This document shows, one piece after another, positions 54,430 through 61,859 of a stretch of 64,000 nucleotides of DNA (within the stretch, counting starts at the first letter, position 1; each line of letters begins with the position of its first letter). Both the position numbers and the translations under genes were made by a program. A model generated the notes under the pieces. The model saw only the letters and a list, made by a program, of their open reading frames with translations. It was not told the DNA's origin and did not search any database. This DNA is from Pollutimonas sp963706785. GTDB lineage: Bacteria > Pseudomonadota > Gammaproteobacteria > Burkholderiales > Burkholderiaceae_B. The stretch is from assembly GCA_963706785.1 (NCBI GenBank), contig CAVPNJ010000002.1, positions 744,001 through 808,000 on the forward strand, read 5' to 3'.

Positions 54430-55323
54430 TCAATGCCCCCCGTTCTTGCCGCGCAGGCGCTTCTTGATAAGAGGAATTACTAATGCGAAAGTTACCAGCA
54501 GCGCTGTGACGAGATTGAGGTCTTGTGCCTGCAAGCCAATGAAGTCTGCATTCAAGGCCAGTGCAATAAAGAATCGATACAGAACTGCGCCAACAATAAC
54601 CGCCAGCGTGACAACGTACAGTTTGCGCGAGGGCATGATGCTTTCGCCAACAATCACCGCAGCCAAACCAATCACGATAGTTCCTATGCCCATCGAAATA
54701 TCCGCTCCGCCTTGCGATTGGGCAAACAGAGCGCCCGCCAGCGCACATAGTGCGTTCGAGATTGCCATACCAGCCAGCAGCATAGTACCCGTGGCGACTC
54801 CTTGCGATCGCGCCATTCGAGGATTGGATCCCGTCGCTCTCATGGCGAGCCCAGTTTTCGTCGAGAAAAACCAGTCAAGTGCAAACTTGATTAAGACAAG
54901 CAGAACCAGCAACATCAGCGGACGGGCAATATAATCGCTGACGCTTTCTGGCTGCAGGACAGTAAATACCGTGGGCTCGGAAATCAGCGGCACATTAGGT
55001 CGCCCCATCACGCGTAAATTGATGGAATACAAAGCGATCATCACCAGAATGCTGGCCAGCAAATCCATAATCTTCAGCTTCACGTTCAACAAGCCGGTAA
55101 TCATGCCGGCGAAAGCGCCTGCAAGAGTAGCGATCAAGGTTGCACTGAAGGGGTCCATTCCTGCGCTGATCAAGGTGGCTGCAACTGCTCCGCCCAACGG
55201 AAAGCTGCCGTCAACGGTTAGATCGGGGAACCGCAGCATTCGAAAGGAAATCAGAACACCCAAAGCAACGAGGCCAAATATCAGACCTATCTCGAGCGCG
55301 CCCCATAAAGAATATAAAGACAT
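54430..55323 (-). CDS. ABC transporter permease (BPD_transp_2 family)
   Basis: 297-residue membrane protein with about eight helices. It starts MSLYSLWGALEIGLIFGLVA and contains RFPDLTVDGSFPLGGAVAAT and SQGGADISMGIGTIVIGLAAVIVGE, both typical of the branched-chain/sugar permease superfamily and the YZ-type permeases paired with TrpX-like proteins. It lies downstream of a terminator that separates it from the binding-protein gene, so it should be made at a lower level. Confidence 0.92.
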   Translation of the reverse strand: MSLYSLWGALEIGLIFGLVALGVLISFRMLRFPDLTVDGSFPLGGAVAATLISAGMDPFSATLIATLAGAFAGMITGLLNVKLKIMDLLASILVMIALYSINLRVMGRPNVPLISEPTVFTVLQPESVSDYIARPLMLLVLLVLIKFALDWFFSTKTGLAMRATGSNPRMARSQGVATGTMLLAGMAISNALCALAGALFAQSQGGADISMGIGTIVIGLAAVIVGESIMPSRKLYVVTLAVIVGAVLYRFFIALALNADFIGLQAQDLNLVTALLVTFALVIPLIKKRLRGKNGGH

Positions 55324-55340
55324 GTTCTAACCAGTGTGGG

Positions 55341-55383
55341 CAAAAAAGAAACAGGCGGGCTGGGTGCGACAACCCACCTGTTT
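55341..55383 (-). terminator. Attenuator-terminator between binding protein and permease
   Basis: In minus-strand RNA an 11-base-pair stem AAACAGGUGGG/CCCGCCUGUUU (one U-G) around a loop of 13 is followed by CTTTTTTG, a proper U-tract. It lies 16 bases after the stop of the substrate-binding gene and before the permease ATG. This arrangement allows excess binding protein over membrane components. Confidence 0.8.
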
Positions 55384-55399
55384 TATCGACGTCTATATT

Positions 55400-56368
55400 T
55401 TAATTGATAACTTTTGAGGCCGATTTGAGAAAGGCATCGCTTAGCGTGACACCTTGCTTTTTGGCGGCCGCACGATTTACATAGAGTTCAAGTTTGTCGC
55501 TTGTTTCAGGAGCAATCGTACCGGGCTGCTGACCTTTCAGGATCTTGACGACCATTTTTCCGGTCTGCGTTCCAAGATCGTGATAATTAACACCCAACGC
55601 CGCAATCGCACCCCGTTTGACACTGTCAGTATCGGATGCGATCAAGGGAATCTTTGCATCGTTGCCCACTTTTACCAAGGCCTCGTACGCCGAGACGACG
55701 TTATTGTCGGTGTTGGTGTAAATAACGTCGACCTTTCCTACCAGACTGCGCGCGGCAGCACCGACATCCACGGTACGAGCCGCGGTTGCTTCAACTAGTG
55801 ACATTCCTGATTTCGGCAACAGCTCACGCAACTGCTTGACGACTACGACTGAATTTGCCTCGCCGGGGTTATAGACCATTCCAACCCGCTTGGCTTCCGG
55901 GACAACCTTGCTAATCAGTTGCACCTGTTTTTCCAGTGCCAGACTATCGGAGACGCCGGTTACGTTGGTGCCCGAGGGCTCCATTGATTTCACCAGTTGG
56001 GCAGCAACGGGATCCGTAACAGCCGAGAAGACAACGGGAATGGTTTTGGTGGCGGCTACAACCGCTTGGGCCGAAGGCGTTGCTATGGCAACGATCACAT
56101 CCGGCTTATCGCCTACATATTTGCGGGCGATCTGCGCGGCAATGGCAGTATTGCCCTGCGCTGTCTGAAACTGCCATTTAAGACTTTTGGACTGAGTGTA
56201 GCCAGCCCTTTTCAGTTCTTCCTGGACGCCATCTTTGATGGCGTCCAGTGCGGGGTGTTCCACAATGGACGTTACTGAAACCGATTGCGCAAACACTGCA
56301 GTGTTTGCGACTAAGCCGGATACCGCAATCGCACCAAACGCGAGCCTGGCAGACTTGCTGAATTTCAT
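55400..56368 (-). CDS. ABC transporter substrate-binding protein, TrpX-like
   Basis: 322-residue periplasmic protein of the ABC_sub_bind (TrpX) family. Signal peptide with cleavage after AVFA before QSVSVTSIVEHPALDAIKDG. Two-lobed fold blocks: PDVIVAIATPSAQAVVAATK, IPVVFSAVTDPVAAQLV, RVGMVYNPGEANSVVVV and IPLIASDTDSVKRGAIAALG. The start at 56368 has GGGAG upstream; the frame to 56446 is leader. Characterised relatives carry tryptophan or other aromatic compounds; the ligand here is unknown. Confidence 0.92.
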   Translation of the reverse strand: MKFSKSARLAFGAIAVSGLVANTAVFAQSVSVTSIVEHPALDAIKDGVQEELKRAGYTQSKSLKWQFQTAQGNTAIAAQIARKYVGDKPDVIVAIATPSAQAVVAATKTIPVVFSAVTDPVAAQLVKSMEPSGTNVTGVSDSLALEKQVQLISKVVPEAKRVGMVYNPGEANSVVVVKQLRELLPKSGMSLVEATAARTVDVGAAARSLVGKVDVIYTNTDNNVVSAYEALVKVGNDAKIPLIASDTDSVKRGAIAALGVNYHDLGTQTGKMVVKILKGQQPGTIAPETSDKLELYVNRAAAKKQGVTLSDAFLKSASKVIN

Positions 56369-56516
56369 GGAGACTCCCTCGAGGTTATTAGCGACGGCAT
56401 GGTCTTGTGTCGCGGATCGACGTAAGTCTAACGCGTTACAGAACACATTGTCTCGAAGGGATATCCCTGCAGGCAGGCCATTTTTTCAGACTAAATTTGC
56501 CCTTGGCGGTAAATAG

Positions 56517-57305
56517 CTACACGGCGACGCGACTCGCGGTTTCATGTTGCGCCAATAAGGCTCTAGCCCATCTGCGCGCGGGTAGTCCGTACACTGATTC
56601 CACCTGTTCGGCGCGCTCGAGCAATTGCCCTGTCGACACGTTTAATAGAGGCCCCTTGAAGGCCAATACCACCCGGTTTCCTGCATCGATTTCTGGAAGT
56701 TCCAGCACACGACCCTTAAATGCCTTTCGGATGTTCTCGAGATTAGGCGGAAAACTTGCGTGGTCGCCAAATAAATTGACCGTCATGATGCCGACATCGG
56801 ACAAGGCGCTGTAGCATCCCTGATAAAACTCCAAGGAGTCGCGCACGGGCCCTTGTGCCTGCGCATCGTACAAATCCACCATAAGTGCCATGTACCGGCC
56901 TATATTCCTGCGCTTCTGCACCCACACCGCTGCGTCGCTGTGGTCTATGACCGAGCGAGGCGAGTCGGGCAGGCGGAAGTAAGCCCTGCAGATTGCGGTT
57001 ACCTGTGGGTTCCATTCAGCGGTCTCGACGGACGCCGTAGTGTTCTTCAATATATAGCGCAGAAGCGAACCGGCGCCCAGGCCCATAATGCCGATATCAT
57101 CGGCTTTGGATGGTTCAAGGAATAAGAGCCATGCCATCATTTGCTGGGTGTAGGCCAATACCAGTTCGTTTGGCCGGCCCACCCGCATGGCGCCCTGCAC
57201 CCATTCGGTACCGAAATGTAAGTACCGCACCCCATCAAGTTCAGATAAAGTGGGCTCGTCATTAGCCCACGGTTGAGTCTCAAACACGTTCGAAAATGGC
57301 GGCAA
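56517..57305 (-). CDS. Spermidine synthase-like protein
   Basis: 262-residue class I methyltransferase-fold protein of the SpeE-like group. AdoMet-type glycine loop IMGLGAGSLLRYILKN, acidic end of strand two VETAEWNPQVTAICRAYF, then SVIDHSDAAVWV and MALMVDLYDAQAQGP. It lacks the full aminopropyltransferase active-site block that I expect (for example GGGDGG and YDVIIVDSTDP), so polyamine synthesis is doubtful. The first 26 bases overlap the end of the thiolase gene; a later start cannot be excluded. Confidence 0.75.
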   Translation of the reverse strand: MPPFSNVFETQPWANDEPTLSELDGVRYLHFGTEWVQGAMRVGRPNELVLAYTQQMMAWLLFLEPSKADDIGIMGLGAGSLLRYILKNTTASVETAEWNPQVTAICRAYFRLPDSPRSVIDHSDAAVWVQKRRNIGRYMALMVDLYDAQAQGPVRDSLEFYQGCYSALSDVGIMTVNLFGDHASFPPNLENIRKAFKGRVLELPEIDAGNRVVLAFKGPLLNVSTGQLLERAEQVESVYGLPARRWARALLAQHETASRVAV

Positions 57306-58461
57306 TACCCTGCCCGCCTCCTATACACATAGTGACAAGAGCATAACGCCCCTGGATACGTTCCAGTTCGTGCAGCGCTTTGACCGTAATGATTGCCCCT
57401 GTTGCTCCGATAGGGTGTCCCAAACCAATTCCGCTTCCGTTTGGATTCAGCTTCTGGCTATCGAATCCGAGCTCTTTACTGACCGCGCAGGCTTGAGCGG
57501 CAAAGGCTTCGTTCGCTTCAATGACATCGAGCTGTGCGATGCTAATACCGGCCTTCTCGAGCGCTATGCGGGTTGCAGGTACCGGGCCGATTCCCATGTA
57601 TTTAGGATCGACCCCGGCATGGCCATACGAAACCAAACGCGCCATGGGCTTCAGGCCGCGAGCCCGGGCAGCATTGGCGGTCATGAGGAGCACTGCCCCA
57701 GCGCCATCATTCAGGCCCGAGGCATTGCCTGCGGTGACCGTACCGTTTTCTTTTACAAAGACGGGTCTTAGAGCTGAAAAATTCTCGGCTGTCGCACCGA
57801 CACGTACATGTTCGTCCGTATCGAAAACCACATCGCCCTTACGCGTTTTTTGAACGATGGGGACAATTTGAGATTTGAAATAACCTTTGGCTATGGCCGC
57901 CTCGGCACGCTGATGGGACGATAGAGCTAGAGCGTCTTGATCTTCGCGCGAGATGGCATATTTCTTCGCAACGTTTTCAGCCGTTACTCCCATGTGGATT
58001 TTGTCGAATGGGTCAGATAATGCACCATTCATCATGTCGAGCATCACGCTGTCACCCATTCGGGCGCCCCATCGCTGGGAAGGAACTATATAAGGCGCCC
58101 GGCTCATGCTCTCGGCCCCAGCGCCAATGGCGATTTCCGCATCACCCAACTTAAGCGCTTGCGCGGCCGATATTATTGCTTGCAGTCCGGACCCGCACAG
58201 GCGATTTACATTAAATGCCGGGGTCGACTCGCTCACTCCGGCATTTAGCGCTGCTACCCTGGATAAATACATGTCTCTTGGCTCGGTATTGATGACATGT
58301 CCGAAAACAACATGCCCGACATCGGCCCCCGAGACATTGCTTCGCTCGAGAACAGCGCGCACGACTGCCGCGCCCAAGTCACATGGCGGCACGTCCTTAA
58401 GGCCCCCGCCGAAATCACCTATTGCGCTGCGGCATGCTCCGATAACGACTACGTCTTCCAT
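57280..58461 (-). CDS. Acetyl-CoA C-acetyltransferase (thiolase)
   Basis: Condenses two acetyl-CoA to acetoacetyl-CoA, or the reverse. It is 393 residues with nucleophile C89 in NVNRLCGSGLQAI, the His loop NGSGIGLGHPIGATGA, and the second active Cys in MCIGGGQGIAAIFERV. The size and motifs fit PhaA/AtoB rather than FadA. It could supply PhaB and PhaC, although it lies 36 kb away. The ATG has AGGAG nine bases upstream. The terminator at 58528-58557 isolates it from the small gene upstream. Confidence 0.93.
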   Translation of the reverse strand: MEDVVVIGACRSAIGDFGGGLKDVPPCDLGAAVVRAVLERSNVSGADVGHVVFGHVINTEPRDMYLSRVAALNAGVSESTPAFNVNRLCGSGLQAIISAAQALKLGDAEIAIGAGAESMSRAPYIVPSQRWGARMGDSVMLDMMNGALSDPFDKIHMGVTAENVAKKYAISREDQDALALSSHQRAEAAIAKGYFKSQIVPIVQKTRKGDVVFDTDEHVRVGATAENFSALRPVFVKENGTVTAGNASGLNDGAGAVLLMTANAARARGLKPMARLVSYGHAGVDPKYMGIGPVPATRIALEKAGISIAQLDVIEANEAFAAQACAVSKELGFDSQKLNPNGSGIGLGHPIGATGAIITVKALHELERIQGRYALVTMCIGGGQGIAAIFERV

Positions 58462-58527
58462 GTTGTGTCTCCTGATTTATAACAGCATCTTGCGGATACT
58501 GAATATTAACGCGCTATTAACGTCCAT

Positions 58528-58557
58528 AAAAAAAAACGGCAGGAATTAATCCTGCCG
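58528..58557 (-). terminator. Rho-independent terminator of the 47-residue gene
   Basis: In minus-strand RNA the stem CGGCAGGA and UCCUGCCG (8 base pairs plus A-U inside) closes a short loop and is followed by nine U. It lies 24 bases after the stop of the small gene at 58581-58724 and stops transcription before the thiolase gene. Confidence 0.9.
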
Positions 58558-58580
58558 CTGGCCACGGGTTATTTTGACCT

Positions 58581-58724
58581 TTAACTGCGCGATTCCTTCG
58601 CAGGCGTCGGCTGCTTCGCGTCTTCGGTTCGTTTCACGTGTTCGTCGCGGTCGACTTCCGGAGCCACCCAGTTAAGAGGTTCGATTACAAAAGGTTGCTT
58701 TTTCTGGGTCGGTTTTGTTGCCAT
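58581..58724 (-). CDS. Small hypothetical protein, 47 residues
   Basis: I do not recognise this protein. It starts MATKPTQKKQPFVIEPLNWV and continues with a very hydrophilic, proline- and charge-rich tail (EVDRDEHVKRTEDAKQ, ending AKESRS). There is no signal peptide or membrane helix; only residues 11-22 look able to fold or bind. Support for a real gene: AAAGGAG nine bases before the ATG, a strong Rho-independent terminator right after it, and no other gene in this gap. It is a monocistronic unit divergent from xth. Function unknown. Confidence 0.75.
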   Translation of the reverse strand: MATKPTQKKQPFVIEPLNWVAPEVDRDEHVKRTEDAKQPTPAKESRS

Positions 58725-58751
58725 GCTAGCGTTCTCCTTTGTGCATTACAA

Positions 58752-58770
58752 AAGGCGCACCCCGCGCCTT
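58752..58770 (-). promoter_or_regulatory. Leader hairpin before the 47-residue gene
   Basis: Perfect 7-base-pair stem AAGGCGC and GCGCCTT with a GGGGT loop in minus-strand RNA, just upstream of the Shine-Dalgarno. A further imperfect palindrome, GTACTCT-TAT-AGGGTAC, lies next to it at about 58772-58788 and contains a possible -10 (TATAAG on the minus strand). Together they may form a promoter and leader. Confidence 0.4.
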
Positions 58771-58935
58771 CGTACTCTTATAGGGTACTTCATTCCTGCA
58801 AATAAAGCCAATTAGCTCAAAGACTTAGGCTCAAAGGAAAGCTTCGCTGATACACTATGACCCGCCGACCTGGCACTGTTTGACCACAGGCGCAAGCATT
58901 ATTTCGCCTGATACGACGAAAGCTGAATACATAAA

Positions 58936-59733
58936 ATGAAACTTGCGACTTGGAATATCAACTCTTTAAAAGTCAGGCTTCCACAGGTCCTCGATTGGCT
59001 TGCTGCCAATCCGGTCGACGCCTTGTGTCTTCAGGAACTGAAGCTGCCTGACGAAAAATTTCCGTTGGATGCCTTTCAGGAAATAGGATACCAGGCTGCC
59101 TGGGCTGGCCAGAAGACTTACAACGGAGTTGCTATCGTCACACGTGCCGACGGTAGCGACGTGCAACGTAATATCCCGCTATTCGAGGATCACCAGCAGC
59201 GCATCATCGCCGCAACGCTTGACAGCCCCATAGGCGATATACGCGTCATAAGCGCTTACTGTCCTAACGGTCAATCCGTCGGTAGCGACAAATACGAATA
59301 TAAGCTCAGGTGGTATGCGGCATTACACGCTTGGCTGAACGATGAACTTGAACGCTACCCGCGTCTGGCAATCCTGGGTGATTACAACGTGGCGCCCAAA
59401 GACGAGGATGTGCATGATCCTATGAAGTGGATCGGTGAAGTTCTGGTGTCCGAGGCCGAGCGGGAGGCGTTCCGCTCTTTGCTCGATCTGGGACTTTCTG
59501 ACGCATTTAGGCAGTTCGATCAGGAAGAGAAACTATTCACGTGGTGGGACTACCGTCGCTTTGCATTCCGCCGGAATGCTGGTCTGCGTATTGATCACGT
59601 GTTGCTGTCAGAAGCGTTACAGCCATACTGCAGCGCTTGTGTGATCGACAAGGCGCCTCGCGCGAATGAACAACCCTCTGATCACGCGCCGGTTGTTGCG
59701 ACGCTTGATCTTGGTAGGCCCGAAGCGACCTGA
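58936..59733 (+). CDS. xth: Exodeoxyribonuclease III
   Basis: AP endonuclease and 3'-5' exonuclease of base excision repair. It is 265 residues with MKLATWNINSLKVRLPQVLD, LCLQELKLPDEKFP (metal Glu), ISAYCPNGQSVGSDKYEYK, LGDYNVAPKDEDVHDP (catalytic Asp-Asn) and terminal SDHAPVVATL (catalytic His). The frame is complete. It is divergent from the small gene at 58.6 kb. Confidence 0.96.
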   Translation: MKLATWNINSLKVRLPQVLDWLAANPVDALCLQELKLPDEKFPLDAFQEIGYQAAWAGQKTYNGVAIVTRADGSDVQRNIPLFEDHQQRIIAATLDSPIGDIRVISAYCPNGQSVGSDKYEYKLRWYAALHAWLNDELERYPRLAILGDYNVAPKDEDVHDPMKWIGEVLVSEAEREAFRSLLDLGLSDAFRQFDQEEKLFTWWDYRRFAFRRNAGLRIDHVLLSEALQPYCSACVIDKAPRANEQPSDHAPVVATLDLGRPEAT

Positions 59734-59882
59734 TTAGTGTGTCAACCACCGTTCCTATCTTTACCGCAGGGAACATCCCGCACCATTGGAATGTTGCAGC
59801 AAGGTATTGGTATTAACATTTCGACATGGCGTTCGATGCATCAGCTGTTAACGTAACGCAACTTGAATGAGATAGGTTCTGA

Positions 59883-60527
59883 ATGATGCTTCGAGCCCTA
59901 GCGCTGGGTCGCGCCCGGCGGGTTTCCACATATCTTAAATCGATTGCTCCTGGAGTCTTTTTCCAGGAGCTATGCAATCGGCCAGGCGCTATTGGCGCCA
60001 TATGTCCTAGTTCTCGATTTCTAGCACGCCAGATGGCCAAGCAACTTCCGGGTTCGAATGATGGATTAATCATTGAGCTCGGAGGTGGAACAGGCGTGAT
60101 AACCCGTGCGTTGTTGGATCATGGAGTGGCGCCGGAACGCCTTAAAGTCATTGAGTTTTCAAGCCCCTTCGTGCAGCGACTGCGGGAGCGCTTCCCGCAA
60201 GTCGAGGTCATACATGGAAATGCTGCCGACTTGATTCACCTGATGCCACGAAACGTTAAAGTACAGGCTATCGTCTCGAGCCTGCCACTCTGTTCCCTGG
60301 CCGAGCCCATTACCCAGTCCATCCTGAAGCAATGGCGTGTATTACTGCACGACGGTGGGGTTGCCATCCAATTCACGTACAATCTTGGATTGCCTAAGTG
60401 GCGCGCCTCCATATTAAGCCACCAAATAAACTCGAAAGTGGTCTGGGCGAATTTGCCCCCGGCCAACATTAGTACCTTTTCATTCAAATCAGCCAAACTG
60501 CCCCACCCAGCCAATGAATGCCCATAG
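59883..60527 (+). CDS. Phospholipid N-methyltransferase-like protein (PmtA-like)
   Basis: 214-residue AdoMet-dependent methyltransferase. The motif I block is IIELGGGTGVITRALLDHG, with acidic strand end LKVIEFSSPFVQRLRERF, and VQAIVSSLPLCSLAEPITQS in the catalytic region. RPGAIGAICPSSRFLARQMA before motif I is typical of the PmtA/KsgA-like group that methylates phosphatidylethanolamine. Two Met codons are in tandem (59883 and 59886), with GAGATAGG upstream. The last 14 bases overlap the next gene. Substrate assignment is by family only. Confidence 0.82.
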   Translation: MMLRALALGRARRVSTYLKSIAPGVFFQELCNRPGAIGAICPSSRFLARQMAKQLPGSNDGLIIELGGGTGVITRALLDHGVAPERLKVIEFSSPFVQRLRERFPQVEVIHGNAADLIHLMPRNVKVQAIVSSLPLCSLAEPITQSILKQWRVLLHDGGVAIQFTYNLGLPKWRASILSHQINSKVVWANLPPANISTFSFKSAKLPHPANECP

Positions 60528-60843
60528 TCACATAGTAGATACACTGCAACAAGGCGTCATCTTGGACGTCAGCATCGAAGATCTTCATTTTCGTGCGTAT
60601 GTGGTGGTCAGTGAACCAGATATCAACTTGGTTGCCGACTTCGTGCCCCCAGAGCAATTCGAACAGGATGGTGATGTCCACGTCGCCGGCATTAGCCACC
60701 CAGCAGAGGTACGCGAGCAGATTCAGGACATCACTTTCAATATGAACCCCGGCGATGCGGCCGTATTCATGTGTGGCGACCAGCAAACGTATCTCGATGC
60801 GCTTGAAGAGCTCGGCCAAGGCACCGACGCAATCGAAAACTAG
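60514..60843 (+). CDS. Highly acidic hypothetical protein, 109 residues
   Basis: I do not recognise this protein. It has 21 Asp/Glu, only two Arg and no Lys, a net charge near minus 19, and no signal peptide or membrane helix. The start MNAHSHIVDTLQQGVILDVS and the body FVPPEQFEQDGDVHVAGISH look like an alternating beta-rich soluble domain, ending in helix TYLDALEELGQG. It overlaps the methyltransferase gene by 14 bases, suggesting translational coupling, and has no good Shine-Dalgarno of its own. An opposite-strand frame of 111 codons covers the same DNA, but the plus-strand frame has GC-rich third positions as in the neighbours. Function unknown. Confidence 0.6.
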   Translation: MNAHSHIVDTLQQGVILDVSIEDLHFRAYVVVSEPDINLVADFVPPEQFEQDGDVHVAGISHPAEVREQIQDITFNMNPGDAAVFMCGDQQTYLDALEELGQGTDAIEN

Positions 60844-60968
60844 CGAAAAGCACGGCGAAGTGCTGACATTTGCCGCCGCTTTCTAAAAGGTCAGCCATAA
60901 TCCGCAGCAGGCGTAAGACAAGCGAAGGATCTCCGTCCGGCGCTGTTCAATTGTTACTATCAATATTC

Positions 60969-61604
60969 ATGACATTTTCATCTGGCAATATCTTTATGAT
61001 TGTGGCCCCCAGCGGGGCAGGAAAGTCCAGCTTGGTCAACGCGTTCCTCGCAGAAGATCCAAGCCTGGAGCTCTCGATCTCGTGCACGACCCGCGCACCT
61101 CGTCCCGGCGAAGAAGCCGGCAAACATTATCGTTTCGTCACTACCGACGAGTTCACGGCGATGCGTGATCAGAACGCCATGCTGGAATGGGCTGAAGTCC
61201 ATGGCAACTATTACGGCACGCCACGCGACCGCATCGACCAGGCGCTCGAGAAGGGCAACGACATATTGTTGGAAATCGACTGGCAAGGCGCCCGGCAGGT
61301 ACGTGAGCACTATCCGCAGGCGGTGGGCATTTTTATTCTGCCGCCTTCAATCGAAGCTCTGGAAATGCGCCTGACGAATCGGGGGCAAGACGCGCCTCAT
61401 GTAATTTCACGCCGATTGCTCGCTGCCGGCGGGGAAATGTCGCACGTATCAGAGTGTCAATATGTTATTATTAATCAAGAATTTAGCACCGCATTGCTAC
61501 AACTTGGGCAAATTGTTGCAGCAACACGTTTGCGCTATGCTACTCAAGCCGTCCGCAATGCCGACCTTTTTTCACAGTTAGGCATTAGTAAAACTCCTGC
61601 CTGA
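60969..61604 (+). CDS. gmk: Guanylate kinase
   Basis: Phosphorylates GMP to GDP. It is 211 residues. P-loop VAPSGAGKSSLVNA, GMP-binding SISCTTRAPRPGEEAGKHY and FMAMRDQNAMLEWAEVHGNY-like block (EFTAMRDQNAMLEWAEVHGN), then LLEIDWQGARQV. The start at 60969 is chosen by homology; the in-frame extension to 60870 is leader. It is followed by rpoZ and spoT in the conserved gmk-rpoZ-spoT order. Confidence 0.97.
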   Translation: MTFSSGNIFMIVAPSGAGKSSLVNAFLAEDPSLELSISCTTRAPRPGEEAGKHYRFVTTDEFTAMRDQNAMLEWAEVHGNYYGTPRDRIDQALEKGNDILLEIDWQGARQVREHYPQAVGIFILPPSIEALEMRLTNRGQDAPHVISRRLLAAGGEMSHVSECQYVIINQEFSTALLQLGQIVAATRLRYATQAVRNADLFSQLGISKTPA

Positions 61605-61637
61605 CCTCCCATAAAAACATTTGCTTATAGGTTTATC

Positions 61638-61841
61638 ATGGCCCGCATTACTGTCGAAGACTGTCTGGAAAAAATCCCAAATCGTTTTAACCTGACTCTG
61701 GCTGCTACTTATCGTGCACGCGAGCTGGCACAAGGACACGAACCACGCATTGACAGCAAAGACAAACCCACTGTGACAGCTTTGCGTGAGATCGCCGCCG
61801 GCGCTACGGGTACGGAAATGCTGCGCAAAGTCCCGACCTGA
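61638..61841 (+). CDS. rpoZ: RNA polymerase omega subunit
   Basis: 67-residue assembly factor for RNA polymerase, starting MARITVEDCLEKIPNRFNLT, with the conserved TLAATYRARELAQG and KPTVTALREIAAG segments. In E. coli omega forms part of the site 1 ppGpp pocket, which fits its place next to the (p)ppGpp synthase gene 18 bases downstream. Confidence 0.97.
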   Translation: MARITVEDCLEKIPNRFNLTLAATYRARELAQGHEPRIDSKDKPTVTALREIAAGATGTEMLRKVPT

Positions 61842-61859
61842 TCTCACGGGGCTAGGCTT

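Noticed and set aside
59734..59882. Small gene between xth and the methyltransferase
   Set aside because: No frame longer than a few dozen codons with a start signal; nothing supportable.
60484..60819. Open frame of 111 codons on the minus strand
   Set aside because: It is antisense to the acidic protein gene and the methyltransferase end, in a block of plus-strand genes, without Shine-Dalgarno. I cannot exclude it completely, since its sense counterpart is also uncharacterised.
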